Below, in pieces: positions 1-8,177 of a stretch of 18,238 bases of DNA (positions within the stretch are counted from its first letter, which is position 1; every line of letters starts with the position of its first letter). Source of the DNA: Pseudobdellovibrionaceae bacterium (GTDB lineage Bacteria; Bdellovibrionota; Bdellovibrionia; Bdellovibrionales; UBA1609); NCBI GenBank assembly GCA_026712605.1, contig JAPORL010000040.1, positions 1 to 18,238 of the forward strand. The letters run 5' to 3'. Both the position numbers and the translations under genes were made by a program. The notes under the pieces were generated by a model. That model was given only the letters and a program-made list of their open reading frames with translations. It was not told the DNA's origin and ran no database searches.

Positions 1-336
1 GGGACATATATCTTTTACACTGTCATAATTATTACAATACTCTGGGCTTTTAAATTTTGAAGGATTTTCTCCCATAACCATATACCACTGTTCTTGTGTA
101 ACTTCTGTTGTCATGATCTCAAAAGGACGGCTTATAGTTACTGAGACTGATGGATACTGATCATTATTCTTAATATTCATCGGACTTCTCATTACAAAAG
201 AACCCTCCGGTATCCAAACAAATTTAAATAAGGGAACAGTTGAGACTTGATCTCCTGTCGTCTCAATAGAATAACTATACGGAAGTAATAAAACCGCCAT
301 TACCATTCCTAATACAAAACTAATCACTTTATTCAT
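1..336 (-). CDS. Exported formylglycine-generating-enzyme-like (SUMF1/FGE family) protein, 3' part cut by window edge
   Basis: Reading the minus strand from an ATG at 336 gives 112 codons without a stop up to the window edge, so only the N-terminal part is seen. Residues 1-24 look like a Sec signal peptide (a lysine followed by a hydrophobic run, ending near SYS). The mature part has the opening of the FGE-sulfatase domain: FVWIPEGSFVM (near residues 39-50), then PFEIMTTEVTQEQW and MGENPSKF, followed by an SPEYC segment. In this family the domain either makes formylglycine in sulfatases or serves other, often unknown, extracytoplasmic roles; the catalytic cysteines lie in the missing C-terminal half, so activity cannot be judged. 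The gene is divergent from the ribosomal operon. No strong ribosome binding site precedes the ATG. Family assignment is firm, function is not. Confidence 0.8.
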   Translation of the reverse strand, partial: MNKVISFVLGMVMAVLLLPYSYSIETTGDQVSTVPLFKFVWIPEGSFVMRSPMNIKNNDQYPSVSVTISRPFEIMTTEVTQEQWYMVMGENPSKFKSPEYCNNYDSVKDICP

Positions 337-998
337 TTTAGTTAACTCTATTTAAAGCTATACTTAAAACATCTGATTTTTTCATTATTTAATTATCATA
401 ATAATACAGTAAAAAAAAGAAAAAACTTATAAAAAATCAGTTTTTTTATCTGGCATTGAAAATAATACCGACGGAAATGTTTTTTATAATTTTTTTATTT
501 TTTCCATTTAAAAAATGGCGAATAAATTGAGGTATCTTATTCAAAAAAGAAATATTATGGAATCCTAAACTACCTATAAAAACTAAAATATATCTATAAT
601 TGTTATACTATATATTTATCATAAAATAGATATATAAATCCCTTTTTTATCAAAGTGCTTTTGACTTAAAATCCTTGATTTAAAGGAATTTTTTTATTGG
701 GAACATTTTTTAAATGATAACAGCCCATCAACTGATTTATTTCAAAAATCCTCTCAAATTTACTTAAATAGGCCTGACAAAGCTTTGTTATGTTCTTCAT
801 AAAGCTTTTTGTATTAGAATAATGGATTAAATTTCAAAACTTCTGAAAAAAATCAGGCTTTTTAGATAAAAATTTTGACAAACAAGAAAATGGAGTATAG
901 CTTGAGACCTTGACTTTTTACGCATTTAAGGGCAATAAGTCTAAACCCATTAGATACTGTTGTTTTTTACTTAAATAATTGAGAGGGTTTTTTTAGAA
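337..998. other. Divergent AT-rich intergenic spacer upstream of the S10 operon
   Basis: About 660 bases between the exported FGE-like gene (minus) and rpsJ (plus). I see no convincing open reading frame. It is very rich in A/T runs, with several short AT-only palindromes (for example CCATTT/AAATGG near 504-520 and two AAAGCTTT blocks near 779-816). A candidate promoter for the ribosomal operon lies at 875-901. None of the tuf, fusA, rpsG or rpsL genes that often precede rpsJ is present here. Confidence 0.6.
875..901 (+). promoter_or_regulatory. Candidate sigma70-type promoter for the S10 operon
   Basis: A perfect TTGACA (875-880) is followed after 15 bases by TATAGC (896-901), about 95 bases before the rpsJ start. 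The spacing is short and the -10 is imperfect, so the -10 assignment is uncertain. It is the best match in the spacer and sits at a sensible distance for an operon with an untranslated leader. Confidence 0.4.
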
Positions 999-1346
999 AT
1001 GAATATGGAGAATCAAAAAATACGGATTCGTTTGATGGCTTTTGATCATAAGCTTTTAGATCAATCTGTGCGCGGTATTGTGGATACAGCTAAAAGATCG
1101 GGAGCTAGTATTGTGGGGCCTATTCCTTTACCTGTAAAAATCAATCGCTATACAGTTTTAAGGTCCCCTCATGTGCATAAAAAATCCCGAGAACAATTTG
1201 AAATTAGAAGTTTTAAAAGATTGTTGGAAATTACTGAATCTAGTCCGCAAACAATTAATCAACTTATGAAATTAGATCTTCCAGCGGGTGTTGATGTTTC
1301 TATTTCTACTGAAACTCCAGGGGAAGTTGTTAATCAAAAAAACTAA
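999..1346 (+). CDS. rpsJ: 30S ribosomal protein S10
   Basis: S10 is a 30S head protein that also acts as the NusE antitermination factor. The N-terminus ([14 protein letters not shown]) and the [13 protein letters not shown] segment are diagnostic. The 115 residues are a little longer than the usual 102-105, owing to two or more extra residues at the start and a short tail ending VVNQKN. Two in-frame ATGs exist, at 999 and 1005. The second gives the canonical [10 protein letters not shown] start, but the GAGAGGG at 981-987 is about 11 bases from the first, so 999 is favoured on spacing. It is the first gene of the S10 block and is followed 12 bases later by rplC. Confidence 0.97.
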   Translation: MNMENQKIRIRLMAFDHKLLDQSVRGIVDTAKRSGASIVGPIPLPVKINRYTVLRSPHVHKKSREQFEIRSFKRLLEITESSPQTINQLMKLDLPAGVDVSISTETPGEVVNQKN

Positions 1347-1358
1347 AAGAGACTTATA

Positions 1359-2297
1359 ATGACTGAAGATAAAAAAGAAAAGAATAAATCTCCTCATAGC
1401 CCAGTTAAAAAAACTGAAGAGACTAAAAAAGAAGTTTCTGCTAAATCTTCTTCTGAAAAGTCAGCTAAAGAGCCTCCAGCTGAGAACAAAAGTGTAGTAG
1501 CTGAAGAGACTAAAAAAGAAGTTTCTTCTAAAAATAAAACTTCCTCTGTAAAGGCGTCAACTGGTGAAAAAAATATATCAGATAAACAAGCTTCTAATCC
1601 TACTGAAAAAACAAATCAAAAATCTGAAGATTCTTTAAAAGCTACTGAAAACTCAACGGAGAAAAATAAAATTCAATTAAATGCTTTGTTTGGTTTTAAA
1701 ATGTCTATGTCTACTTTTTATGATGAAAAGGGGGTGAGTTTCCCAGTTACTGCCCTTAAATATGAACCGTCTTTTGTCTCTCAAATTAAAACTAAGGAAA
1801 AAGAATCTTATTCAGCAGTTCAAGTGGCCTTTAAAGCTCAAAAAAATAAAAGATGTTCAAAGGCGATCATCAAACATCTAAAGCCTGCTGGATTTAAAGA
1901 GGGAGCTCGCTTTATAAAAGAGATTCGTCAAACTCCTCCTGAAGGAGTTAAACAAGGGCAAGAAGTTTCTATTGACAGTTTAAAAAAAGGTGATTTGGTT
2001 AAAATTTCTGCCCTTTCAAAAGGAAGAGGTTTTACAGGTGTTATGAAGCGTTGGAACTTTGCTGGCGGAAAAGCTTCTCATGGTTCTAAGTCTCATCGTA
2101 GAACAGGCTCTATTGGTCAGCATACTGAGCCAGCACGAGTCTTCCCTGGTCGTAAAATGCCGGGAAGGTATGGTTTTCAAAAAGTGACTCGCTCTAAAGT
2201 TCCTGTCGTGGATGTTTTATCTGAAGAAGGGATTATTTTTGTAAAAGGCCCCGTTCCGGGAGCTAGAAACACTTTGGTTTCAATTCAAAAAATTTAA
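1359..2297 (+). CDS. rplC: 50S ribosomal protein L3 with long charged N-terminal extension
   Basis: L3 is an early-assembly 23S rRNA-binding protein near the peptidyl transferase centre. The family core starts near residue 106 (LNALFGFKMSMSTF) and runs to the end, with the GRGFTGVMKRW loop and the HGSKSHRRTGSIG segment that reach the ribosome core. The product is 312 residues against about 210 in most bacteria. The extra first 105 residues are low-complexity K/E/S/T and contain an internal duplication of EETKKEVS (residues 20-27 and 49-56). The ATG at 1359 lies 12 bases after rpsJ with only a weak AAGAGA upstream. An internal start at residues 115 or 117 would cut into the conserved core, so translation of the extension is likely but unproven. 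Confidence 0.95.
   Translation: MTEDKKEKNKSPHSPVKKTEETKKEVSAKSSSEKSAKEPPAENKSVVAEETKKEVSSKNKTSSVKASTGEKNISDKQASNPTEKTNQKSEDSLKATENSTEKNKIQLNALFGFKMSMSTFYDEKGVSFPVTALKYEPSFVSQIKTKEKESYSAVQVAFKAQKNKRCSKAIIKHLKPAGFKEGARFIKEIRQTPPEGVKQGQEVSIDSLKKGDLVKISALSKGRGFTGVMKRWNFAGGKASHGSKSHRRTGSIGQHTEPARVFPGRKMPGRYGFQKVTRSKVPVVDVLSEEGIIFVKGPVPGARNTLVSIQKI
1414..1526 (+). repeat. 26-bp direct repeat inside the rplC extension
   Basis: Bases 1414-1439 and 1501-1526 are identical over 26 bp with a period of 87 bp (29 codons), encoding the duplicated TEETKKEVS/AEETKKEVS segments. The repeat keeps the frame. Perfect DNA identity suggests a recent in-frame duplication within a disordered region. Confidence 0.85.
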
Positions 2298-2308
2298 GGT
2301 TAATAAAT

Positions 2309-2935
2309 ATGGAAAAAGTAAAAGTTTTAAATTGGGAAGGTAAGCAACATTCAGAAATGGAAGTAAAGCCTGCTATTTTAAAAGAAAAACTAAAGCTCTC
2401 TTTACTACATGAGGTTGTGAATTGGCAGTTGGCTCGCCGTCGCTCTGGTGATCATAATAGCAAAACTCGATCGGATGTCAGTGGAGGCGGTAAAAAACCT
2501 TTTAGGCAAAAAGGAACAGGGCAAGCGAGACAGGGTTCTATTCGATCTCCTTTATTAAAAGGAGGCGGAGTGGCTCATGGCCCTCACAAAAGATCTTATG
2601 ATTGGACTTTGCCTAAAAAGATTAGACAAAAAGCTTTAAGAAATGCCTTGTCCTATATGTTTCAAGAAAAGAAACTTATTTTTGTAGAAAATATGCAGTC
2701 TCCAGAAGGGAAAACAAAAGAGCTTTCTATGCGTTTTAAAAAAATGGGCTGGGACAAAGCTCTTTTAGTGGATGAAACCAATCAAGAAGAATTTAAAAGA
2801 GCTTGTAAAAACATGAAAAACTTCAAATGTCTTCCCGCTCAAGCTCTCAATGTCTATGATATTTTAAAATTTGACAGGCTTGTTTTAACACCTCAGTTAT
2901 TAGATACAGTTTATAAAAAGTGTGGAGTGTCTTAA
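2309..2935 (+). CDS. rplD: 50S ribosomal protein L4
   Basis: L4 binds 23S rRNA domain I and lines the polypeptide exit tunnel. In enterobacteria it also represses the S10 operon, but no equivalent leader structure was recognised here. The conserved stretch RSDVSGGGKKPFRQKGTGQARQ falls near residues 54-75 and forms the tunnel loop, followed by PLLKGGGVAHGPHKRSY. Length, 208 residues, is normal. It lies 11 bases after rplC with a weak AAGG upstream of the ATG, and ends 2 bases before the rplW start, suggesting translational coupling. Confidence 0.97.
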   Translation: MEKVKVLNWEGKQHSEMEVKPAILKEKLKLSLLHEVVNWQLARRRSGDHNSKTRSDVSGGGKKPFRQKGTGQARQGSIRSPLLKGGGVAHGPHKRSYDWTLPKKIRQKALRNALSYMFQEKKLIFVENMQSPEGKTKELSMRFKKMGWDKALLVDETNQEEFKRACKNMKNFKCLPAQALNVYDILKFDRLVLTPQLLDTVYKKCGVS

Positions 2936-2937
2936 AC

Positions 2938-3216
2938 ATGTCTTATGTTATAAAAAAACCTTTAGTGACGGAAAAAAATAATATACAAGCTGAAAAAGGC
3001 ATTTATGTTTTTAAAGTGAGTAAGCAGGCCAGTAAAACAGCTGTAAAAGATCATGTGGAAAGATATTTTAATGTCAAAGTGGCTAGTGTTAAAACTGCTA
3101 TTTGTAGAAAGCGATCTCGTAAAGTTAGAAGAAAAGAAGGTAAGGTCAAGTATTGGAAAAAAGCTTTTGTTCGCTTAAAGCCAGGAGAACAGATTACAGT
3201 TTTTGAGGGAAATTAA
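2938..3216 (+). CDS. rplW: 50S ribosomal protein L23
   Basis: L23 sits at the tunnel exit, where it docks trigger factor and the signal recognition particle. The start is set at the ATG at 2938 (MSYVIKKPLVTEKN), because this is the family's normal beginning and GGAG at 2924-2927 lies 10 bases upstream. An in-frame GTG at 2920 would add six residues inside rplD and is unlikely. The product is 92 residues. The PLVTEK motif near residues 8-13 and the basic KRSRKVRRKEGK loop near residues 53-65 are visible. It follows rplD by 2 bases and precedes rplB by 1 base. Confidence 0.96.
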   Translation: MSYVIKKPLVTEKNNIQAEKGIYVFKVSKQASKTAVKDHVERYFNVKVASVKTAICRKRSRKVRRKEGKVKYWKKAFVRLKPGEQITVFEGN

Positions 3217-3217
3217 T

Positions 3218-4048
3218 ATGGGTGTTAGATTATATAAAGGTGGTAAAAACTCTCCTAAACATCGTTCTGTTTTAGATTTTTCAGAAGTAACTCGATCTCA
3301 TCCTGAAAAATCTTTAGTAAGAGGATTAAACAAAAAATCTGCTAGAAATAATCATGGTCGAATTACAGTCCGTCACCATGGAGGACGCCATAAGAGATCT
3401 TATCGTTTAATTGACTTTAAAAGAAATAAATTGGGAATACCGGGAAAGGTTTTCTCTATTGAATACGATCCCAATCGCACCTGTTATATTGCTTTAATAC
3501 ATTATAAAGATGGAGCTAAATCTTATATTTTAGCGCCTGTGGGTTTAAAAAAAGATGACTTAGTGATCGCTGATGATAAAAAACCTGATGTTCAACCGGG
3601 TAATAACTTTCCTTTGTCTTTGATTCCTACAGGAGTTTCTATTCATAATATTGAATTGAGACCCGGCAAGGGGGGGCAGATGGTAAGAAGCGCAGGTGGA
3701 CAAGCTGTTATAGCCGCTCATTTAGGAAAATATTGTCAGCTTAAAATGCCCTCAGGAGAAAGTCGCTTAGTTTTATCAACATGTAAGGCTTCTATTGGTC
3801 AGTTAGGAAATGTAGAGCAAGAAAATGTTATTATTGGCAAAGCCGGACGAAATCGCTGGAAAGGAAAAAGACCTAGTGTTAGAGGAATGGCTATGAACCC
3901 CATTGATCACCCTATGGGAGGAGGAGAAGGTGTTGGAAAAGGAAATCACCCTATGACTCCTTGGGGAAAGTATTGTAAAGGTTTAAAAACAAGAAATAAC
4001 AAACGAACCAACTCTATGATTGTGGCTCGTCGTAAAAAAAGGAAATAA
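3218..4048 (+). CDS. rplB: 50S ribosomal protein L2
   Basis: L2 is a primary 23S rRNA-binding protein required for subunit association and peptidyl transferase activity. The ATG at 3218 gives 276 residues, the normal length, and has GAGGGA at 3205-3210 with 7-base spacing. An upstream TTG at 3203 in frame was rejected. Conserved blocks are RNNHGRITVRHHGGRHKR near residues 43-60, and the C-terminal MNPIDHPMGGGEG with its functionally important histidine, followed by HPMTPWG. It begins 1 base after rplW. Confidence 0.97.
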   Translation: MGVRLYKGGKNSPKHRSVLDFSEVTRSHPEKSLVRGLNKKSARNNHGRITVRHHGGRHKRSYRLIDFKRNKLGIPGKVFSIEYDPNRTCYIALIHYKDGAKSYILAPVGLKKDDLVIADDKKPDVQPGNNFPLSLIPTGVSIHNIELRPGKGGQMVRSAGGQAVIAAHLGKYCQLKMPSGESRLVLSTCKASIGQLGNVEQENVIIGKAGRNRWKGKRPSVRGMAMNPIDHPMGGGEGVGKGNHPMTPWGKYCKGLKTRNNKRTNSMIVARRKKRK

Positions 4049-4051
4049 ACT

Positions 4052-4333
4052 ATGTCAAGATCAGTAAGAAAAGGTCCTTTTATTGACTATCACCTTTTGG
4101 AGAAAGTGGATAAAGCTAAAAAATCAGGGGATAAAAAAGTGATTAAAACATGGTCTCGTCGTTCTACTGTAACACCTGACTTTGTGGGATTAACTTTTGC
4201 TGTTCATAATGGGAAGAAATTTGTGCCAGTTTTTGTATCAGAAAACATGATAGGTCATAAATTAGGAGAGTTTTCGCCGACTAGACAATTTAAAGCGCAC
4301 TCAGGAGATAAAAAAGCGGGAGTTAAAAAATAA
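4052..4333 (+). CDS. rpsS: 30S ribosomal protein S19
   Basis: S19 forms a heterodimer with S13 in the head of the small subunit and contacts the A-site region. The product has 93 residues, normal for the family. It starts [12 protein letters not shown] and carries the conserved [14 protein letters not shown] block (about residues 33-46) and [10 protein letters not shown] near residues 69-78. An AAGGAA sequence overlaps the end of rplB ahead of the ATG, and the gap to rplB is 3 bases. Confidence 0.97.
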   Translation: MSRSVRKGPFIDYHLLEKVDKAKKSGDKKVIKTWSRRSTVTPDFVGLTFAVHNGKKFVPVFVSENMIGHKLGEFSPTRQFKAHSGDKKAGVKK

Positions 4334-4345
4334 GGAATAAAGAAA

Positions 4346-4678
4346 ATGGAAGTCAAAGCAAAACTAAAATATGCGCGAACAAGTGTTTTAAAAGCTAGGG
4401 AGCTGGCTCGCTTAGTTTCGGGTAAAAATATTAATACGGCTTTAAATATTCTTTCTATTAATAAGAGAAAATCTGGTTTTATAATAGAAAAGCTTTTAAA
4501 ATCAGCTGTAGCTCAAGCCGAGCAAAAAAAAATAATTGATGTAGATAATTTATATATAAAAACAATAGCAGTTAATCAAGGTCCCCATTTAAGAAGGTCA
4601 CGTCCTAGAGCAAAAGGGACATATCATCTTTATAAGAAAAAACAAAGCCATATTGAATTGGTTTTAAGTGAGAGGTAA
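4346..4678 (+). CDS. rplV: 50S ribosomal protein L22
   Basis: L22 contacts all 23S rRNA domains and, with L4, forms the constriction of the exit tunnel. The 110 residues match the usual length. The N-terminal VLKARELARLVSGK and the long C-terminal hairpin with GPHLRRSRPRAKGTYHLYKK are typical; this loop is where macrolide-resistance changes fall in other bacteria. AAGGAA at about 4332-4337 precedes the ATG. The gene lies 12 bases after rpsS and 2 bases before rpsC. Confidence 0.97.
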   Translation: MEVKAKLKYARTSVLKARELARLVSGKNINTALNILSINKRKSGFIIEKLLKSAVAQAEQKKIIDVDNLYIKTIAVNQGPHLRRSRPRAKGTYHLYKKKQSHIELVLSER

Positions 4679-4680
4679 TT

Positions 4681-5349
4681 ATGGGTCAGAAAGTTCATCC
4701 TACGGGATTAAGAGTGGGTGTTATTTTAAATTGGCGATCGCGTTGGTTTGTAAAAGGACGACAGTTTGCTAATAATATAAAAGAAGATTACCACTTAAGG
4801 TCATATATAAAAAATAAGCTTAAAGGCGCTGGGGTTTCTAAAATTGAAATTGAAAGAACAGTCAATCATGTAAAACTCATTATTTACACTTCTCGCCCTG
4901 GGGTTGTAATTGGAAAAAAGGGTGTAGGAATTGATGCTCTCACTGAAGATGTTCAAAAACAAACAGCAAATAAAGTTATATTAGATATTCATGAGGTCAG
5001 AAAACCAGATATAGAAGCTCAACTTGTAGCAAAAAATATTGCCCTTCAGTTAGAAAAAAGAATCTCTTGGCGGAGAGCGGTTAAAAAAGCCATGGCCAGT
5101 GCAGTTCGCAGAGGAGTAAGAGGAATTAAAGTTCGTGTAGCGGGACGCTTAGATGGGGCAGAGATTGCTCGTTCAGAATGGTATAATGAAAAACAAGTTC
5201 CTCTTCATACTTTAAGAGCCAATATTGATTATGGATCAGCAACAGCCTTAACTACCTATGGAACAACAGGCGTTAAGGTATGGATTTATCATGGAGATGT
5301 TTATAAAAGAAAAGAAGTTAAACCGGAGGTGAGTTTTGCTCAGTCCTAA
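4681..5349 (+). CDS. rpsC: 30S ribosomal protein S3
   Basis: S3 lines the mRNA entry tunnel in the small-subunit head. The start [13 protein letters not shown] is canonical. The KH domain motif GVVIGKKG lies near residues 75-82, and the C-terminal domain shows [22 protein letters not shown] near residues 142-165. At 222 residues it is slightly shorter than the 233 of E. coli, at the variable C-terminus. GAGAGG lies just upstream of the ATG. Its last 14 bases overlap the rplP start and contain that gene's strong ribosome binding site. Confidence 0.97.
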   Translation: MGQKVHPTGLRVGVILNWRSRWFVKGRQFANNIKEDYHLRSYIKNKLKGAGVSKIEIERTVNHVKLIIYTSRPGVVIGKKGVGIDALTEDVQKQTANKVILDIHEVRKPDIEAQLVAKNIALQLEKRISWRRAVKKAMASAVRRGVRGIKVRVAGRLDGAEIARSEWYNEKQVPLHTLRANIDYGSATALTTYGTTGVKVWIYHGDVYKRKEVKPEVSFAQS

Positions 5350-5743
5350 AAAAGTAAAATGGCGAAGACAGCACCGGACTAAATTTAGAGGTTTGGCTAA
5401 AAGGGGAACAGAGCTTGCTTTTGGTGATTATGCTTTGGTTAGCCTAGGTTCAGGTCCTATGACAGATCGTCAAATTGAAGCGAGTCGTATTGCTATTTCT
5501 CGTTATGTGAAAAGAGGGGGAAAGTTATGGATACGCGTTTTCCCCGATCGTCCTATTACAAAAAAGCCTTTAGAAACTCGTATGGGATCTGGAAAAGGAG
5601 ATATAGAATTTTGGACAGCTTCAATTAAACCCGGTCGTATTTTATTTGAAATTAGTGGAGTGACAAGCGAACAAGCTAAAGAGGCTTTTCGTTTAGCTAG
5701 TCACAAACTTCCTTTTAAATGTAAATTTTTAGAAAGACAGTAG
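5336..5743 (+). CDS. rplP: 50S ribosomal protein L16, TTG start
   Basis: L16 helps position the A-site tRNA and contacts the base of the central protuberance. The reading begins at a TTG at 5336, giving [14 protein letters not shown], the canonical family start. No ATG or GTG fits better. GGAGG at 5325-5329 (part of a nine-base GGAGGTGAG) is 6 bases upstream, a near-perfect Shine-Dalgarno that would compensate for the weak start codon. The protein is 135 residues, full length, with the conserved [14 protein letters not shown] block near residues 60-73 and RMGSGKG near residues 82-88. It overlaps rpsC by 14 bases. Confidence 0.96.
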   Translation: MLSPKKVKWRRQHRTKFRGLAKRGTELAFGDYALVSLGSGPMTDRQIEASRIAISRYVKRGGKLWIRVFPDRPITKKPLETRMGSGKGDIEFWTASIKPGRILFEISGVTSEQAKEAFRLASHKLPFKCKFLERQ

Positions 5744-5751
5744 GAGATAAT

Positions 5752-5949
5752 ATGAAATATTCAGAAATTGTTCATTTAGAGAAAAAAGAATTATGGCAGA
5801 AACTAAGCACTTTAAAAAAGGAGCTTTTTGACTCTCGCATGAAACTAAAAATGCAAAGGTTAAGTAACCCGTTGAGTATTCGTTTATTAAGACGAAATAT
5901 TGCTAGAATACAAACTGTTTTAAATAAAAAAGATGGGGGTAAAAAATGA
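5752..5949 (+). CDS. rpmC: 50S ribosomal protein L29
   Basis: L29 is a small two-helix protein next to L23 at the exit tunnel. The 65 residues are of normal length, with the helix 1 motif ELWQKLSTLKKELFDSRMKLKM and the C-terminal LRRNIARIQTVL segment. AGGAGA at 5742-5747 is an excellent ribosome binding site. It overlaps rpsQ by 4 bases (ATGA), implying coupled translation. Confidence 0.95.
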   Translation: MKYSEIVHLEKKELWQKLSTLKKELFDSRMKLKMQRLSNPLSIRLLRRNIARIQTVLNKKDGGKK

Positions 5950-6329
5950 GTAAAAGAGGTCGGAGAAATATTTTAACAGGACAAGTTGTTTCAGATAAAA
6001 TGGATAAAAGCATTTCTGTTTCAATTTATAACTTAGTGAAACACCCCAAGTATAAAAAATATATTAAAAAAATCTCAGTTTTTAAAGTTCATGATGAAGA
6101 CAATAAAGCTAAAGTAGGAGATAAGGTTTCTATTGTAGAAACAAAAGCCTTAAGTAAAACCAAAAGATGGAAACTGGTTAAATTACTAAATCAAGGTTTA
6201 GGTCAAGAAGAAAAAATTTCAAATCCTTTGGATGAGATCAAGTCGGATAAGGATCTAAGAAAAAAAACAGCGTTAGAGCAAAGGGATAAAAAAGATGATA
6301 CAAATGCAGACGAAGTTAAAAGTAGCTGA
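5946..6329 (+). CDS. rpsQ: 30S ribosomal protein S17 with C-terminal extension
   Basis: S17 is a primary 16S rRNA-binding OB-fold protein. The core, residues 8-82, includes [16 protein letters not shown] and [27 protein letters not shown] in its two halves. The family normally ends soon after this, at about 80-90 residues. Here a charged tail takes it to 127 residues. The tail has no cysteine or recognisable domain and its last 12 codons run into rplN in another frame (35-base overlap). It starts in an ATGA overlap with rpmC. Confidence 0.94.
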   Translation: MSKRGRRNILTGQVVSDKMDKSISVSIYNLVKHPKYKKYIKKISVFKVHDEDNKAKVGDKVSIVETKALSKTKRWKLVKLLNQGLGQEEKISNPLDEIKSDKDLRKKTALEQRDKKDDTNADEVKSS

Positions 6330-6663
6330 TAATTCAGGTGCTAAACTAGTTCAGTGTATTAAGGTTTTAGGAGGAACCCGAAGGAGAACAGCGGGTGTTG
6401 GTGACATTATTGTGGTCTCTGTTAAAAATGCTATGCCTAATTCTAAAATAAAAAAAGGAGATAAGGCAAAAGCTGTGATTGTTAGAACGGCTCATCAAAT
6501 ACGCCGACCTGACGGCACAGCTATTCGCTTTGATGAAAATTCAGCTGTCCTTATTAACAATAATCAGGAGCCAGTTGGAACAAGGATTTTTGGTCCTGTT
6601 GCCAGAGAGCTAAGACATAAAAATTTTGTAAAAATTATTTCAATGGCGCCGGAGGTTTTATAA
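6295..6663 (+). CDS. rplN: 50S ribosomal protein L14
   Basis: L14 sits at the subunit interface and contacts 16S rRNA. The product is 122 residues, standard length, and starts [17 protein letters not shown] as expected. The start at 6295 lies 35 bases inside the rpsQ reading frame, with GGGATAA about 6 bases upstream. [14 protein letters not shown] and [18 protein letters not shown] are conserved blocks. Its stop codon directly abuts the rplE start codon, leaving no room for rplX (L24), which is normally next. Confidence 0.96.
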   Translation: MIQMQTKLKVADNSGAKLVQCIKVLGGTRRRTAGVGDIIVVSVKNAMPNSKIKKGDKAKAVIVRTAHQIRRPDGTAIRFDENSAVLINNNQEPVGTRIFGPVARELRHKNFVKIISMAPEVL

Positions 6664-7221
6664 ATGTCTATTTCAAAAAATATTTATCATAAAAAAGTTA
6701 AATCTCAGTTGCAACAAAAGTGGAAATATAAGAGCGCTATGCAAATCCCTAAGCTTAAAAAAATTGTTTTAAGTATGTGTGTTAGCCAAGCTGTTAAAAA
6801 TCCTAAAGTTCTTAACTCTGTCCAAGAAGATTTGAGTTTAATTGCTGGTCAAAAAGCAGTTATAACAAAAGCAAAAAAAGCAATTTCTAATTTTAAATTG
6901 AGAGAAGGAATGCCTATAGGAGCTACAGTAACTTTGCGAAGAGATAAAATGTGGTCTTTTTTTGATCGTTTAGTGCATTTTGCTTTGCCAAAGGTGAGAG
7001 ACTTTAAGGGCTTATCTCAAAAATCTTTTGATGGAAAAGGAAACTACAATATGGGCTTAAAAGAGCATATAGTCTTTCCTGAAATTAATTATGACAAAGT
7101 GGAATCGATTCGTGGAATGAATATAACAATTGAAACTTCTGCTGAAAAAGACGAGGAAGCAATAGATTTGCTTTCTTTTATGTCTTTCCCATTTAGAGGT
7201 AAGAATAAGGAGGCGCAGTAA
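6664..7221 (+). CDS. rplE: 50S ribosomal protein L5
   Basis: L5 binds 5S rRNA in the central protuberance and contacts P-site tRNA. At 185 residues it is close to the 179 of E. coli. Conserved signatures are KAKKAISNFKLREGMPIGA near residues 71-90, RDFKGLSQKSFDGKGNYNMGL near residues 119-140 and the closing SFPFRG. GGAGG at 6651-6655 is 8 bases before the ATG. The stop overlaps the rpsH start by 1 base, so rpsN (S14), usually found between them, is absent. Confidence 0.97.
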   Translation: MSISKNIYHKKVKSQLQQKWKYKSAMQIPKLKKIVLSMCVSQAVKNPKVLNSVQEDLSLIAGQKAVITKAKKAISNFKLREGMPIGATVTLRRDKMWSFFDRLVHFALPKVRDFKGLSQKSFDGKGNYNMGLKEHIVFPEINYDKVESIRGMNITIETSAEKDEEAIDLLSFMSFPFRGKNKEAQ

Positions 7222-7610
7222 TGGATACAATCGGTGATTTTTGCACTTGTATAAGAAATGCCATTTTAGCAGGTAAAGAAAAGGTGGATGTGCCTAGCTC
7301 CAATATGAGAAAAAATATTGCTAATAAGCTAGAGCAGTATGGTTACATTCGTGGTTATCGTGTGGTAGAGGATGGAAAACAAGGAGTGATGAGACTTTAT
7401 TTAAAATATGATGAAAGGAAAACTTCTATTATACAGTCTATTCAAAGGCTGAGTCGTCCTTCTTGTCGCCGTTATATAAAAGCGGATCAGATTCAAGATG
7501 TGAGATCAGGTTATGGATTAACTATTATTAGCACTAATCAAGGCGTTTTAAGTGGCAGGGAAGCTAAAAAGAAAAAAGTGGGCGGAGAGCTCTTATGTGA
7601 AATTTGGTAA
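7221..7610 (+). CDS. rpsH: 30S ribosomal protein S8
   Basis: S8 binds the central domain of 16S rRNA and is the repressor of the spc operon in E. coli. The product has 129 residues with the typical start DTIGDFCTCIRNA, the YLKYD segment, and the C-terminal GLTIISTNQGVLSGREAKKKKVGGELLCEIW region (about residues 98-129), including the near-invariant STNQGV-type loop. AAGGAGG at 7207-7213 lies 7 bases upstream within the end of rplE. Confidence 0.97.
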   Translation: MDTIGDFCTCIRNAILAGKEKVDVPSSNMRKNIANKLEQYGYIRGYRVVEDGKQGVMRLYLKYDERKTSIIQSIQRLSRPSCRRYIKADQIQDVRSGYGLTIISTNQGVLSGREAKKKKVGGELLCEIW

Positions 7611-7625
7611 ATCTATGAGGAGATT

Positions 7626-8177
7626 ATGTCAAGGATAGGGAAACAAATTATAAAACTAGAAAAAGGAATTGAGATTAGTTTATCTGATAGAAAGATTTTA
7701 ATAAAATCAGGCTCTAAATCTTTGGAAGTTCCTTTGCCAGTAAATTTAGATTTAAAAATAGAAAAAGATACAGCTAGCCTTATAAGAACATCAGAGGATA
7801 AAAAGACCAGATCTCTTCATGGCTTAACAAGGGCTTTATTGCAAAATGCTGTTACAGGTTTATCTAAGGGCTGGAGTAAGTCCTTAGAGTTAAATGGAGT
7901 AGGTTATAGAGCTGTTTTATCTGGAAAGAATTTAGAATTAAATTTGGGCTTTTCTCATCCTATTGTTTATAAAATTCCTGAGGGAATAGAAATTAAGATA
8001 GAAAAACAAACAAAAGTTCATATCACAGGAGCAGATAAAGAATTAGTAGGTTTGACAGCCCATCAAATTAGAAGTTATAGACCCGTAGAGCCTTATTTAG
8101 CAAAGGGCGTTAAATACAGTGATGAGCAAGTTCGCAAAAAAGCGGGTAAATCTGGTGGAGGAGGAGAGAAAAAATGA
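7626..8177 (+). CDS. rplF: 50S ribosomal protein L6
   Basis: L6 lies near the sarcin-ricin loop and the factor-binding site. The 183 residues show the two-domain layout: N-terminal MSRIGKQ and the [20 protein letters not shown] segment near residues 64-83, then the second domain with [13 protein letters not shown] and the C-terminal signature [24 protein letters not shown] near residues 140-164. The tail is glycine/lysine rich. GAGGAG at 7617-7622 is a good ribosome binding site. It ends in an ATGA overlap with rplR. Confidence 0.97.
   Translation: MSRIGKQIIKLEKGIEISLSDRKILIKSGSKSLEVPLPVNLDLKIEKDTASLIRTSEDKKTRSLHGLTRALLQNAVTGLSKGWSKSLELNGVGYRAVLSGKNLELNLGFSHPIVYKIPEGIEIKIEKQTKVHITGADKELVGLTAHQIRSYRPVEPYLAKGVKYSDEQVRKKAGKSGGGGEKK

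Noticed and set aside
668..696. Terminator-like TCCTT/AAGGA stem followed by seven T
   Set aside because: The stem is only 5 bp in a region full of T-runs, and no + strand gene lies upstream to terminate.
2920..2937. Upstream GTG start for rplW
   Set aside because: It would lie in rplD and add residues not seen in the family; the ATG at 2938 has a properly spaced GGAG.
3203..3217. Upstream TTG start for rplB
   Set aside because: The ATG at 3218 gives the canonical L2 N-terminus and length and has GAGGGA at good spacing.
6200..6663. L24 fused to the S17 tail or to L14
   Set aside because: The S17 tail has no L24-like KOW motif and L14 is of ordinary length, so a fusion does not account for the missing gene.
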